A stretch of 42,102 nucleotides of DNA from Fibrobacter sp. UBA1765 (GTDB taxonomy: Bacteria; Fibrobacterota; Fibrobacteria; Fibrobacterales; Fibrobacteraceae), in the NCBI GenBank assembly GCA_002314675.1, contig DCGZ01000128.1:1-42102 (forward strand). The letters are read 5' to 3'. The notes beneath the pieces were generated by a model. The model was not told the origin of the DNA. It ran no database searches and saw nothing but the letters and a program-made list of their open reading frames with translations. Below, one piece after another: positions 16,551 through 24,842 of this stretch (within the stretch, counting starts at the first letter, position 1; each line of letters opens with the position of its first letter). The translations under genes and the position numbers were made by a program.

Positions 16551-17432
16551 TCACCCCTTTGCTACATAAGCAAATAAACATCTTGTATGAGACGGAACCG
16601 ACGCATTGATCAACTTTTCAAAAGCAGACCGTTTCCACCAGCGAATAGGCTTATTGCATTTCGTTTTGCAGTTAAAAACTCCAACATCACCCAACGAGAT
16701 ATTTTGTTTAATCATCCAATAAAAGTTGAGACGTTCTGGAGAATCTTGAACGCCAGCAAAAAATTCTGGATTTTTCCAATACTCATAGATTTCAATTTCT
16801 ATGCCGAATAGCGCAGCGACGGACTTAAAATACGGAATAGTACAACCACCCTTTTTACAGGCTTTTCTATAAACTTCAAGAAGCCTCTTCTTCGATTGTT
16901 CGCTATCGCCCCCCTCGTATTCAACGCCTTCTTCCGGTAAGCGGTACTCCGACTCAAAAAACGCTAAAGAATCTGTATGAGTAGGCGAAATATTTGTTCT
17001 ATAAGACGCGATCAAGCGATAAAGTTCTACAACGGCCCCTGCAATCCCAAGCATCAGACGACTAAATAAACCATCCGAACCTTTGTACCAGGAAAAGCCA
17101 CGTGGCAAAAGTCCCAACAAAGACTGGCAGACATTCTGTTCAAAATCACTTTCCGGATGGTCAGCTACATTATCCAGAGCCAATCTTTTCGTATCATCCG
17201 TCACATCAACTTTTCCAACAAACTTACGATTTGTACCGGAGTCGCCCACATAAAGTTCCAAAATTCCCACTGTTTTGGGGGCCATCACCTGAATAAAACC
17301 ATCGTCATAGTCATAGACAACAGCTTCGGAATCACCAAACCACGCTTTAGTACTGCCCGAGAAACCAGCTCCGTACACATACACAGAACCGCCCTGCACA
17401 ACAACTTTACCAGCGTAATTACGAATCAGCAT
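16551..17432 (-). CDS. Mu gp48-like (DUF2313) baseplate protein with TIG-like N-terminus
   Basis: The 293-aa protein has two parts. Residues ~85-290 match the DUF2313/YmfQ tail family (Mu gp48), with QSLLGLLPRGFSWYKGSDGLFSRLMLGIAG, the tail acidic ESEYRLPEEGVEYEGG and the CKKGGCTIPYFKSVAALFGIEIEIYE segment. Residues ~1-75 look like an IPT/TIG immunoglobulin-like domain (VQGGSVYVYGAGFSGSTKAWFG, VMAPKTVGILELYVGDSG), which Mu gp48 does not carry. The fused domain could bind surface polysaccharide. It overlaps gp47 by 14 nt. Confidence 0.72.
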   Translation of the reverse strand: MLIRNYAGKVVVQGGSVYVYGAGFSGSTKAWFGDSEAVVYDYDDGFIQVMAPKTVGILELYVGDSGTNRKFVGKVDVTDDTKRLALDNVADHPESDFEQNVCQSLLGLLPRGFSWYKGSDGLFSRLMLGIAGAVVELYRLIASYRTNISPTHTDSLAFFESEYRLPEEGVEYEGGDSEQSKKRLLEVYRKACKKGGCTIPYFKSVAALFGIEIEIYEYWKNPEFFAGVQDSPERLNFYWMIKQNISLGDVGVFNCKTKCNKPIRWWKRSAFEKLINASVPSHTRCLFAYVAKG

Positions 17433-18567
17433 AAGAACTCCAAGTCACTTCGCCATCTACAACAAGCTGTTCATAACCGGACTCTTCAGATTTCGCAAGA
17501 GAAAAACCTCGCGTCGAACCGTTAACTTTATACACGGCCACTTCTTCCGCACTGGAGGAAGATTTTAGCTCCGCCGTCAAGGACGAATTTGTGACAAATT
17601 CTCCAGGTTTATAATTTCTTAATGCAATGCGCAAAGAATCCATAACAGATTTCTGCACATCGGAATTATTCGGTCTGATCTTGATTTCAAAATTCAAACG
17701 TTTTTCCGTACAGGAAACGACTCGAACATCGGCGGTAACAGGCCTTCGAACATCATCGGTAACATAATCACGAACTTCTGAAACAACAGCCTCATTGACC
17801 GCAATATGATCATCATCACCGTAATGAACCAAAACGCACGTTACAGCACCAACATGAGGGCAATTCCGCAGGGGAATACAACGGGATACCCCTCCAAATT
17901 TTTCAGCCCAGCTCTTATAATCGTTATCAGAACCACCGCAAGGCTGGTTTCTCTTGAAATTCAAAATCCGTTCTCGATACTGCTCGACAGTTTCGCCCCA
18001 ATACTCAATATTTCCGTTAACAAGTACTTCAACCCGAACACCACCGACAAGTCCCTGGGAGTCGACAAAGGCAATTTTTTTAACGCCTTCAGGCTCAACA
18101 TCCCTAAAATTCAATTCGGTTCCGGCTGAAAGATTTCCTTTTTCGCCAGGCTCAACGGCAATAATACCAACAGGCGTTCCGTTTATTCCACCGGAAAGAA
18201 CAACATCGGCAACAACTTCAAATTCTTCGCCAGACGGAGTCGAGAAAATAGTTCCTTGCAAAACTCGTGCATATACATTTTCCGACCCAACAATTATGCG
18301 GCCGCGAGCGTAACCTTCAGGCTTATTGGGCAAATCAAAATCCGCACCATTACTCTGGAGAGTTTCAACATCACAACTCGTTACAAAAGAATTTCGCCAC
18401 ATTTTCTGCAACATAAGCACAACGAGGTATGCCACCGCCGCAAATACACGGGCAATTACCTTCGTTACGCTTTTACGAAGAACAGAACTTTCGCCACCAA
18501 AAGCAGACGACATCTTATTTTCGGAAATACGAACAAATTCGTTAAGAGTCGGAACGGAAAAAGCCAT
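17419..18567 (-). CDS. Baseplate J-like protein (Mu gp47)
   Basis: The 382-aa protein matches the baseplate J/gp47 family that forms the baseplate wedge. It has an N-terminal helix with a hydrophobic stretch (VFAAVAYLVVLMLQKMW), then GADFDLPNKPEGYARGRIIVGS, VLQGTIFSTPSGEEFEVVADVV, GTPVGIIAVEPGEKGNLSAGT and the ETVEQYRERILNFKRNQPCGGSDNDYKSWAEKFGGVSRC segment. The start at ATG 18567 overlaps the gp46 stop (TGATG); a GTG one codon upstream is also possible. Confidence 0.88.
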   Translation of the reverse strand: MAFSVPTLNEFVRISENKMSSAFGGESSVLRKSVTKVIARVFAAVAYLVVLMLQKMWRNSFVTSCDVETLQSNGADFDLPNKPEGYARGRIIVGSENVYARVLQGTIFSTPSGEEFEVVADVVLSGGINGTPVGIIAVEPGEKGNLSAGTELNFRDVEPEGVKKIAFVDSQGLVGGVRVEVLVNGNIEYWGETVEQYRERILNFKRNQPCGGSDNDYKSWAEKFGGVSRCIPLRNCPHVGAVTCVLVHYGDDDHIAVNEAVVSEVRDYVTDDVRRPVTADVRVVSCTEKRLNFEIKIRPNNSDVQKSVMDSLRIALRNYKPGEFVTNSSLTAELKSSSSAEEVAVYKVNGSTRGFSLAKSEESGYEQLVVDGEVTWSSYADS

Positions 18568-18998
18568 CACAAAACCTCATTCCACAACATATTGAACCTG
18601 TAGTCTTCAACCTTTTCACCCTTAAGCACGGAAACATCTATATCGAGAGATTCGGCATCACAACGAACATCAACATTGACATCAGAAGCCACACCATCAT
18701 CAATCAGCCACTGTAGCGAATTTTTGACATACTGACGGGCAAGCAAGACCGCATTCGCATCACCACGCTTTTGAAAAAGAGTGTGAACTAGAGAGCCCCA
18801 TTTATCACCCTCAAAAGTCGGTTCACCCCACCATCCATCATCCTGAAGTTTTCCGGAGAAACCAGAGACTTTGCGGGCCACGGAACCGATAGACAGAAGC
18901 ACGGCATTCTTGAGAGACTCACCCATCAGTAAATCACCATTTTCAAAGCACAGGTCAAAAAAGCCGTCTTTTCTTCGTTCCAGCAGCAAGTCGCTCAT
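18567..18998 (-). CDS. Mu gp46-like baseplate protein
   Basis: The 143-aa protein matches Mu gp46 (gpW/gp25-like lysozyme-fold baseplate family). It starts MSDLLLERRKDGFFDLCFENGDLL, then has GWWGEPTFEGDKWGSLVHTL and ARQYVKNSLQWLIDDGVASDVNVDV. The ATG at 18998 lacks a Shine-Dalgarno and lies 7 nt after a TATATT box, so the mRNA is probably leaderless. A TTG at 19019 lies upstream of that box and is unlikely to be the start. This is the first gene of the fourth late transcription unit. Confidence 0.82.
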   Translation of the reverse strand: MSDLLLERRKDGFFDLCFENGDLLMGESLKNAVLLSIGSVARKVSGFSGKLQDDGWWGEPTFEGDKWGSLVHTLFQKRGDANAVLLARQYVKNSLQWLIDDGVASDVNVDVRCDAESLDIDVSVLKGEKVEDYRFNMLWNEVL

Positions 18999-19005
18999 AG
19001 GAACG

Positions 19006-19047
19006 AATATAGACAGCAACCATTATGAATTAAATATTTTCGTCACA
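19006..19047 (-). promoter_or_regulatory. Late promoter, copy 1 (before gp46)
   Basis: Read leftward: TGTGACG (19047-19041), exactly 29 nt, TATATT (19011-19006), then 7 nt to the gp46 ATG. It has the same layout and spacing as the elements at 21901-21942, 31971-32012 and 35623-35664. No -35 consensus is visible, so an activator site near -45 is inferred. Confidence 0.7.
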
Positions 19048-19053
19048 TTAAAA

Positions 19054-19590
19054 TTAAGGACCTTTCGATGGTGATGTCGGGCCAACAGCCGACGTATGAA
19101 CATGAAGCTGAAGATGTACTGCACCAGCATCAACCACAGTTCCTTCGACATCGGTGCAACCTGCAGCAACATCCTTGCAAGCCAAGACGCCTCCGGTCAC
19201 ATTCAAATTCCCTTCAACACGCACCTTGCCGGAACCGTCTTTCGACCGAAGTAATATAGACCCATCCTTTTTCAAGATAATTCCCGAACCGAACGGAGAA
19301 TGCACGGCAACTTCACCTTCTTCAAGGTCAACATCCATATCAGAATCTTCACCACGGCAAGCAACAACAGCACCGTTATCTCGAGAACCACCAACGAACA
19401 ACGCAATGGCTTTAACATTGCCCTTGGGCTTACTCGTAAAACCGTACTGCTGATAAAAGTCAACATCTTCCCTGGATTCACCCGCAAGAAGGTCAATGTC
19501 AACGGAGGACCCTTTACAGGCACTTATGACAGCACGGGCTATCATAAGCCTAATCCTTGACTTGATTGGATTAAGAAGTCGATCCATCAT
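19054..19590 (-). CDS. Baseplate spike protein (Mu gp45-like)
   Basis: The 178-aa protein is the short tail-spike type. It has an N-terminal OB-like part (DVDFYQQYGFTSKPKGNVKAIALFVGG), then a narrow beta-helix (EVAVHSPFGSGIILKKDGSILL, GSGKVRVEGNLNVTGG). The tip carries an HLQLHVHTSAVGPTSPS motif, whose H-x-H residues should hold the metal at the spike point. It pierces the outer membrane as the sheath contracts. Its start overlaps the gpP-like stop (ATGA). Confidence 0.87.
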   Translation of the reverse strand: MMDRLLNPIKSRIRLMIARAVISACKGSSVDIDLLAGESREDVDFYQQYGFTSKPKGNVKAIALFVGGSRDNGAVVACRGEDSDMDVDLEEGEVAVHSPFGSGIILKKDGSILLRSKDGSGKVRVEGNLNVTGGVLACKDVAAGCTDVEGTVVDAGAVHLQLHVHTSAVGPTSPSKGP

Positions 19591-20651
19591 TTCTTGGCCT
19601 CATACAATGCAGTCTTTTTACGAATGTCAGCCCACGGGTCAGCTTTTCCTTTGCTCTTGACTTTCTTTTTCGGAGGTTGCGAGTAATAATCCTTGCGAAC
19701 CAATTCCAAATCAACTACGGAGCCCGAAGAATCATAGGAAAGCTCAACAGAGTTCACAAGAAGAGTCTGCACACTCTTTCCAAAGAAGGCGGGAATCAAC
19801 ACGTCCACAAGAACACCTGGACGCCACAATTTACCATTAGAACGTTTCCACCCAACCATACTGACATTAAGCGTGGTCGAACGGGCAGAACGACTAAGCG
19901 CCTCAAACGAAGCTTTCTGATTTGCGGAATCAACAGTGCCGTAACTTTCGTCAACCACTACCAGACAACGATTGCGAGTAATCTCGCCATCAAAGCCTTC
20001 ACCACGTCTCTTTGTTTTAGGGTCGCTTGAACAAAGAACAACATAATCGGAATAACGTTCCGAATTGTCAAATGTCACATTCGCAGAAACAACATTCACT
20101 CCCTGACGAATAAAATCTTCGGCATAGTCAAAATCATCGTTTACAAGTTTGACAATTCCGTCGCCGGCAGAAGTACAAACGACACATTTCTGCCTGCACA
20201 CGTCGGAAATAATATCAGCTCCAGTACATCCAGGATCCGGACAAAACTTGGCGATGGGCCCATCCGTCTTAACGCCATTAGACTGAAACAATAGACCAAA
20301 GCAATCACACACGGACTTGATGATTTGCTCTGCAGTCTTGTTTTTCCAAGACAGCCCAAATTCCTTCAGAGAACAGTCAACAAGGTCACAAGTCTTTTCA
20401 CGGCCGCTGATAGAAATGTCATGACTTCCAGTAGAAAACGACGATTCCATCTTGTCTACGAAACCTTCAATAAGCAGCTCCCCGTCAACTTCAATACGGA
20501 CCTCATCGCCAGGAAACAACACTGGAGAATCAAAGTTATCCGCAACAAACTGACTCAGGTTGAATCCGTTGCACAGCGTCGAAAGCGACAAGCCGACACT
20601 TACGGATTTCCACCCTTGAATAGCCACACCATTTCTGATAATTTTAATCAT
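19587..20651 (-). CDS. Mu gpP-like baseplate hub protein
   Basis: The 354-aa protein corresponds to Mu gp44 (gpP), the gp27/late-control-D-type hub joining tube and spike. Visible segments are GWKSVSVGLSLSTLCNGFNLSQF, the FPGDEVRIEVDGELLIEGFVDKM pattern and SGREKTCDLVDCSLKEFG, with a C-terminal basic tail (KKKVKSKGKADPWADIRKK). It overlaps gpN-like upstream by 8 nt and gp45-like downstream by 4 nt. Confidence 0.86.
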   Translation of the reverse strand: MIKIIRNGVAIQGWKSVSVGLSLSTLCNGFNLSQFVADNFDSPVLFPGDEVRIEVDGELLIEGFVDKMESSFSTGSHDISISGREKTCDLVDCSLKEFGLSWKNKTAEQIIKSVCDCFGLLFQSNGVKTDGPIAKFCPDPGCTGADIISDVCRQKCVVCTSAGDGIVKLVNDDFDYAEDFIRQGVNVVSANVTFDNSERYSDYVVLCSSDPKTKRRGEGFDGEITRNRCLVVVDESYGTVDSANQKASFEALSRSARSTTLNVSMVGWKRSNGKLWRPGVLVDVLIPAFFGKSVQTLLVNSVELSYDSSGSVVDLELVRKDYYSQPPKKKVKSKGKADPWADIRKKTALYEAKK

Positions 20652-21867
20652 TGCAAAGAACCAAACATCCGTCAGAAGGTTTAATCATTAAAGGGTCGCG
20701 ATAGCCATTCCGTTCAAAGACCGATTCAACAAGGTCCAGACTCCCATAGACCCCATAAACAACGGACAGAAGATTATTCGTCGCAGGAATGTCAACATCA
20801 ACTTCATAAGGAATATTGCTCAATCCATCACGAAGGTACTTGAGAGCAGAAGCTTCAAGTTCCTGGACAACCACATAAAGTTCCGGATCATCCGTTTCGG
20901 ACAGCGTCTTTTCAAACGCATCATACACATCATCCTGGACTTGTTCAGCCTCATCAACACTTGAGAATTCGCATTCAACAAGATTTTCCGCTACAGAAGA
21001 AGCCGCGGTCATGCGAACAAGAGAGACCATCGCCATTTTATTCGCAGCAATTTGCGGATGAAATTCGTCCACAAATGGAAGAGAAAAAGACATAAGATCA
21101 AGGGCATTCTTTAGAGAGTCTTTTTTATCGGCATCAATACCGAGAATTTCAGCCGACATCGTCACCAAGTTCTGAAAGCGAGCAACAAAATCACCCGGAG
21201 CAAGAATTATAGCCTGGATGTTGGACTTTATACGGCCAACCATACGAACGTATTCAGCAGCGCGCTGAACAACCTTACGGCAAGAATACGCGGCATCAAC
21301 CGCCTTCCTCGAAATTTCAACAGCGTTGTCAAGAATCGACTTTTTCTTTCCAGACGTCTTAAAAGAATCCTGAAATTTCGCTGCAGAAACTTTGCGAAGT
21401 TCCCCGGCTTTTTGTCTTGTTTTTCCGGAAAGACTGACTTCGACATTCCTTATCTCAAAATCGTTTTCCGGAACGAATGTAACGGATCCAGAAATGTACT
21501 CCTGAAGATTGTTGTAAGATAGGTTTACGCCACCTTCACAACGCGCATTGAACACCCCGAAATACGGATGGACCAACTCGCCAGGACCAGCCTCATTACA
21601 AGCCTTCAGGAAAGCATTCTTTTTACTTTCGGCATCTTCGCCAAGAAAGTAAATATTGAAAGAATACTTGGCGACCCCTTTACCAGTATCCTCGTTCACA
21701 TGATTGTCTGAAAACGGAATACTGTTAGTCTGGACGTTTCTACCGCCACCAGAATAACTGGCATCTTCAAAGAAAAACGGCACCCCCTTGTAGGATGCAG
21801 CGACACACTCAACGGTAGAACCGTTTACCTGGATAGATACTTTCTGTAGAGAGTCGATATAAGCCAA
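20644..21867 (-). CDS. DNA circularisation/tail protein (Mu gpN-like)
   Basis: The 407-aa protein has the N-terminal DNA-circularisation family domain (residues 1-95: ASYKGVPFFFEDASYSGGGRNVQTNSIPFSDN, YSFNIYFLGEDAESKKNAFLKACNEAGPGELVHPYFG). A long helical remainder follows. In Mu this is gp43 (gpN), a baseplate/tail component. The start codon is TTG at 21867, with GGCGG 6 nt upstream; no ATG is available in frame. It is the first gene of the third late unit. Confidence 0.85.
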   Translation of the reverse strand: MAYIDSLQKVSIQVNGSTVECVAASYKGVPFFFEDASYSGGGRNVQTNSIPFSDNHVNEDTGKGVAKYSFNIYFLGEDAESKKNAFLKACNEAGPGELVHPYFGVFNARCEGGVNLSYNNLQEYISGSVTFVPENDFEIRNVEVSLSGKTRQKAGELRKVSAAKFQDSFKTSGKKKSILDNAVEISRKAVDAAYSCRKVVQRAAEYVRMVGRIKSNIQAIILAPGDFVARFQNLVTMSAEILGIDADKKDSLKNALDLMSFSLPFVDEFHPQIAANKMAMVSLVRMTAASSVAENLVECEFSSVDEAEQVQDDVYDAFEKTLSETDDPELYVVVQELEASALKYLRDGLSNIPYEVDVDIPATNNLLSVVYGVYGSLDLVESVFERNGYRDPLMIKPSDGCLVLCND

Positions 21868-21900
21868 AACAAGCCGCCATGTTTAACGATTTCTTCGTCA

Positions 21901-21942
21901 AACATACGATTTGCCGTGGTAAAATGCTAGTAAAACGTCACA
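21901..21942 (-). promoter_or_regulatory. Late promoter, copy 2 (before gpN-like)
   Basis: Read leftward: TGTGACG (21942-21936), 29 nt, TATGTT (21906-21901), then a leader of about 27 nt with GGCGG before TTG 21867. It has the same architecture as the other three copies. It overlaps the last codons of the small membrane gene at 21927. Confidence 0.7.
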
Positions 21943-22184
21943 TTTAAAAATGGGACGATGTCTCTCGTAAACCAATCGCTCTCCATTGACGAAGGAAAAC
22001 GGAGAGACCATTTAATCGACATACAAAAGAACGCAATAGACACTGCAGTAAAAATAAACAAAAATATGGTTTTTCTTGAAGAAAAATGCACGATTCCCGC
22101 AAAAAAAGCAGACACAACGCTAACCACCATTGGCAATGCCAACGGAAGAATCATCATCAAAGCAATTTCCATCAACGATTCCAT
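21927..22184 (-). CDS. Small two-TM membrane protein, possible moron
   Basis: The 85-aa protein has two strong hydrophobic helices (MEIALMMILPLALPMVVSVVSAFFAG and IFLFIFTAVSIAFFCMSI) joined by a short basic turn (HFSSRKT). It has no recognisable family. It lies between the tape measure gene and the third late promoter, in the late direction. It has possible promoter boxes of its own (TTGCAA, 15 nt, TATATT, about 12 nt before the ATG) but no Shine-Dalgarno. An 83-aa ORF on the other strand (21958-22209) is an alternative; the membrane topology favours this strand. A role in holin function or superinfection exclusion is possible but unproven. Confidence 0.5.
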   Translation of the reverse strand: MESLMEIALMMILPLALPMVVSVVSAFFAGIVHFSSRKTIFLFIFTAVSIAFFCMSIKWSLRFPSSMESDWFTRDIVPFLNVTFY

Positions 22185-22230
22185 ATGTCATACTGTAATA
22201 TATACATAAACACCAGAAATTGCAACATTT

Positions 22231-23958
22231 TTAAAAACTAGGAACAATCATGTTCCCATAAAGAACACCGTTGTAGCCATTCTGCCTTACCTCAACAGAA
22301 TCTTTAGGGAATCCCTTAAACACAAATTCCGTCGTTTGTTTGACATTGTTGTTAATTGTTTTTGTGGTGCTTGTCTGGAACAAATTTGATTTTTCAACAC
22401 CTTTTGCAGGATTCATTGCCTCTAGCACCATAGAACCTAAATCATCTGTTCCTATATTTGAAAAATCAGGCCCACCTCCAAAGAAGTCAACAATTTTATT
22501 TCCAACCTTACCAATCCCTTTGACAATATCGCCTACTAAGCCAAGCGAATCCAGCCACTCATTGGTACATTCGGTAAGAATTTCAAATGAATGAACCAGA
22601 CCATCAAAGCTGGTAAAACTCAGTTCAGACCACCTTTCCGAGATTTTATCCAGCAAAGGTTCAAGAGCCTCAAAAGCAAACAAAATCCATCCCAACGGCC
22701 CAAGCGCGGTTTTAAACGCCATACCAAACATTTTCACAGCAGGAGTTAACATTTTAAAAGACGTTGTGATTTTAGGAACAAACAACAAAACTCGTCCTAA
22801 AAATTTCAAAATACGGACGCCAATAAACTTTAACTTACCAACCAAACGAAGAACAAATGTAAAGACAGAAAATATCGACTTCGCTGGCATCCACAAAATT
22901 TTACACAAACTCGTGATTATGCCTAACAAAGGCATCACTATGCCACCGAAAGCCACCGTAAGGGCAGGTCCTACAATACCAAGTCTATCAACGACATCAC
23001 CAACGACATTAAAAAAATCTCCCAAAAATTCAATTATTTTAGGCAAATTCTTTACAAGAGAATCAACAAATTTTGGAACAGATTTTTCTAATTTATCAAA
23101 AGCGTCCAAATACTTATCACCATTCTTCTGAAATTCTTCAGTCAATGATTTTACAAGTTTATCAAGTTCCGGAAGAAACTTAATCCCAACACTATTAACA
23201 AGAAGATCGAACGTAGCTTTCAATCTAGCTAATGATTGAGCGTAAGCTTTTGCCGCATCAGCTTGCTCTCGATTCATTAAACCAAAATTTTCACTTTCTT
23301 CCATCCATTTTTGGATAGATTCCCCTCCTTCATTAAGAAGTGCAATTATTTCCACACCAGATTTTCCAAAAATTGATGTAGCTATTTGAATCTTCTGAGA
23401 AGAAGTGTATCCAGCATTTTTAAACTTATCCGCTAATTCAACAATCGCTTGTTGAGGGGATATCAATTCTTTTTGTATTTTTCGTGCACTAAGACCAACT
23501 TTAGCAAACGCAGCAGAACCAGCTGCCGCATTCAACTTCATTTTTTTCAAACCATTGCCAACCGAATCCATTGACACGCCGGCAATTTTAGATGCATACT
23601 CTAATTGTTGATAAGCTTTTACATCTATCCCAAATAAATCAGAGTTACCTTCGATTTCATTAAGTTTCAAAACAGCCTTATTAAGTTTAGCGACAGCAAA
23701 TCCCGCTGCGCCAAACACAATGCCAACGCTTGTACCAAAATTCGTAAAAGATTGCAAAGCATTTTTAGAATTCGCGCTAAACTCCCTAATACCATTTTTC
23801 AACGTATTAAAGCCACTGACACGACCCAGCCTTTTCAACGAATGCTCAAGTTTATGAACAGGTCGCAAAGTTTGCTCAACACGTTTATTAAAAAGAACGA
23901 AAGGAGCTGCTGTTTTATCGACAACAGAAATAACCGTTTCCAAAACTTTAGTCGCCAT
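22231..23958 (-). CDS. Tail tape measure protein
   Basis: The 575-aa protein is mostly helical, with a coiled-coil N-terminal region and a hydrophobic central stretch (FLGDFFNVVGDVVDRLGIVGPALTVAFGGIVMPLLGIITSLCKILWMPA). It matches the TP901/Mu-type tape measure (KAYQQLEYASKIAGVSMDSVGNGLKKM, IATSIFGKSGVEIIALLNEGG). The length suggests a fairly short contractile tail. Its ATG overlaps the stop of the frameshift extension upstream (TAATG). Confidence 0.9.
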   Translation of the reverse strand: MATKVLETVISVVDKTAAPFVLFNKRVEQTLRPVHKLEHSLKRLGRVSGFNTLKNGIREFSANSKNALQSFTNFGTSVGIVFGAAGFAVAKLNKAVLKLNEIEGNSDLFGIDVKAYQQLEYASKIAGVSMDSVGNGLKKMKLNAAAGSAAFAKVGLSARKIQKELISPQQAIVELADKFKNAGYTSSQKIQIATSIFGKSGVEIIALLNEGGESIQKWMEESENFGLMNREQADAAKAYAQSLARLKATFDLLVNSVGIKFLPELDKLVKSLTEEFQKNGDKYLDAFDKLEKSVPKFVDSLVKNLPKIIEFLGDFFNVVGDVVDRLGIVGPALTVAFGGIVMPLLGIITSLCKILWMPAKSIFSVFTFVLRLVGKLKFIGVRILKFLGRVLLFVPKITTSFKMLTPAVKMFGMAFKTALGPLGWILFAFEALEPLLDKISERWSELSFTSFDGLVHSFEILTECTNEWLDSLGLVGDIVKGIGKVGNKIVDFFGGGPDFSNIGTDDLGSMVLEAMNPAKGVEKSNLFQTSTTKTINNNVKQTTEFVFKGFPKDSVEVRQNGYNGVLYGNMIVPSF

Positions 23959-24346
23959 TATACAATTCCTTTACGTTCAGCTTCAATATAAGCGTTAGCA
24001 CACTTTGACCAAAATGAAAGTTCGGCCGCATTCATCCGATATATTTCAGAAGGCTGCATACCGAACTTGAGAGCAAGAACCGCTACATCTCCGGTCCATC
24101 CGTCTCGGAAAGACCGAAAAAAGGCGTAATAGCCTCGGTAATGGCAAGAGCGTCCGCAATAGGAATACACGCCACCTTCGGAAGCGGCCATCCGGTAGCG
24201 GCAACAAGCATTGCTCCGGTACGATCACCATTGCCATTTGCGTTTGCAATACGGATAAGATCGCCGGTATTGTATTCTTCTTTCAGTTCAACGGATTCGA
24301 CTGTTTCGGTTCCGTACTTGAAGGGCTTCTTGAACTTGTATAACAT
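23958..24346 (-). CDS. Tail assembly chaperone, -1 frameshift fusion product
   Basis: Product predicted when ribosomes slip back one base at the T TTT TTC heptamer. It contains 77 codons of the upstream chaperone, then the overlapping frame from 24116 to 23958 (52 aa: RSFRDGWTGDVAVLALKFGMQPSEIYRMNAAELSFW and onward), about 129 aa in all. The extension frame has no start with a ribosome site of its own, ends just before the tape measure gene, and contains the W-rich segment typical of E prime / gpT-like extensions. This is the conserved G/GT-type arrangement. The slippage itself is inferred. Confidence 0.78.
24083..24346 (-). CDS. Tail assembly chaperone (Mu gp41-like), short form
   Basis: The 87-aa product of normal reading starts MLYKFKKPFKYGTETVESVELKEEYNTGDLI and ends GLSETDGPEM. 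The start at 24346 is chosen over the longer in-frame codon at 24445 because GAGGA precedes it by 6 nt and the sequence before it is unlike the family. The family binds and protects the tape measure during tail assembly. The short-to-fusion ratio is normally set by the frameshift. Confidence 0.8.
   Translation of the reverse strand: MLYKFKKPFKYGTETVESVELKEEYNTGDLIRIANANGNGDRTGAMLVAATGWPLPKVACIPIADALAITEAITPFFGLSETDGPEM
24116..24122 (-). promoter_or_regulatory. Slippery heptamer for -1 frameshift
   Basis: Minus-strand T TTT TTC in the zero frame of the chaperone (codon boundaries agree with the start at 24346). It is of the classic X XXY YYZ kind. The -1 frame then stays open to 23958, while the zero frame stops at 24083. 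Confidence 0.8.
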
Positions 24347-24453
24347 TTTTTCCTCGATTGTGGTTGGTTGAAAAAAAATGGATGAGGAACGTGCTGCAGC
24401 TAGTTCAATCCTCAAGACTTCGCCGCGACACGCTACCCCAACCAAGGAGAATT

Positions 24454-24831
24454 CTAGGACATGATTTCGGTTGCGACGTCGCCAGAGAATTCAAAGCTGA
24501 CTTCGCCTTCGGCACCACTAACGTTAAGATCACCGGTAAACACGCAGTTAGGGAAGCTAACCACCTTGCCGTTCGGGCAATGGAGTGTGATCGTTGCACC
24601 CTTGGTAGAACGGAGCGCAGCAAGATCCAATTCGGAAGTATTCGTGGTAGTACCAGAAATCTTACTACCGACAATTTCCAAAGAGGTTCCGTGCATCTTT
24701 CCGTCCTTGCCGCGGATTACAGTGCGCTTTTCGCCTCCGACATCAAATTCAGGGTCGCCCTTAAGCGGGAATTCAACGCCATCGACATACATAGTGTAAA
24801 GACCACCGACATCATCAAACTGTTCAGCCAT
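24454..24831 (-). CDS. Tail tube protein (Mu gpM-like)
   Basis: The 125-aa protein is of the small Mu gpM type: LYTMYVDGVEFPLKGDPEFDVGGEKRTVIRGKDG, TSLEIVGSKISGTTTNTSELDLAALRS and TLHCPNGKVVSFPNCVFTGDLNVSGAEGEVSFEFSG. The ATG is preceded by a near-perfect anti-16S match (AAGGAGGTGA), fitting a highly made structural protein. It follows the sheath gene by 11 nt. Confidence 0.88.
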   Translation of the reverse strand: MAEQFDDVGGLYTMYVDGVEFPLKGDPEFDVGGEKRTVIRGKDGKMHGTSLEIVGSKISGTTTNTSELDLAALRSTKGATITLHCPNGKVVSFPNCVFTGDLNVSGAEGEVSFEFSGDVATEIMS

Positions 24832-24842
24832 CTTTCACCTCC

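Noticed and set aside
17199..17205. TGTGACG inside the gp48-like gene
   Set aside because: At 29 nt downstream the hexamer is TGTAGC, not a -10 box. Taken as a chance match within coding sequence.
21958..22209. 83-aa plus-strand ORF
   Set aside because: Overlaps the 85-aa minus-strand membrane gene. The minus strand has clear two-TM topology and lies in the late direction, so it is preferred. Not fully excluded.
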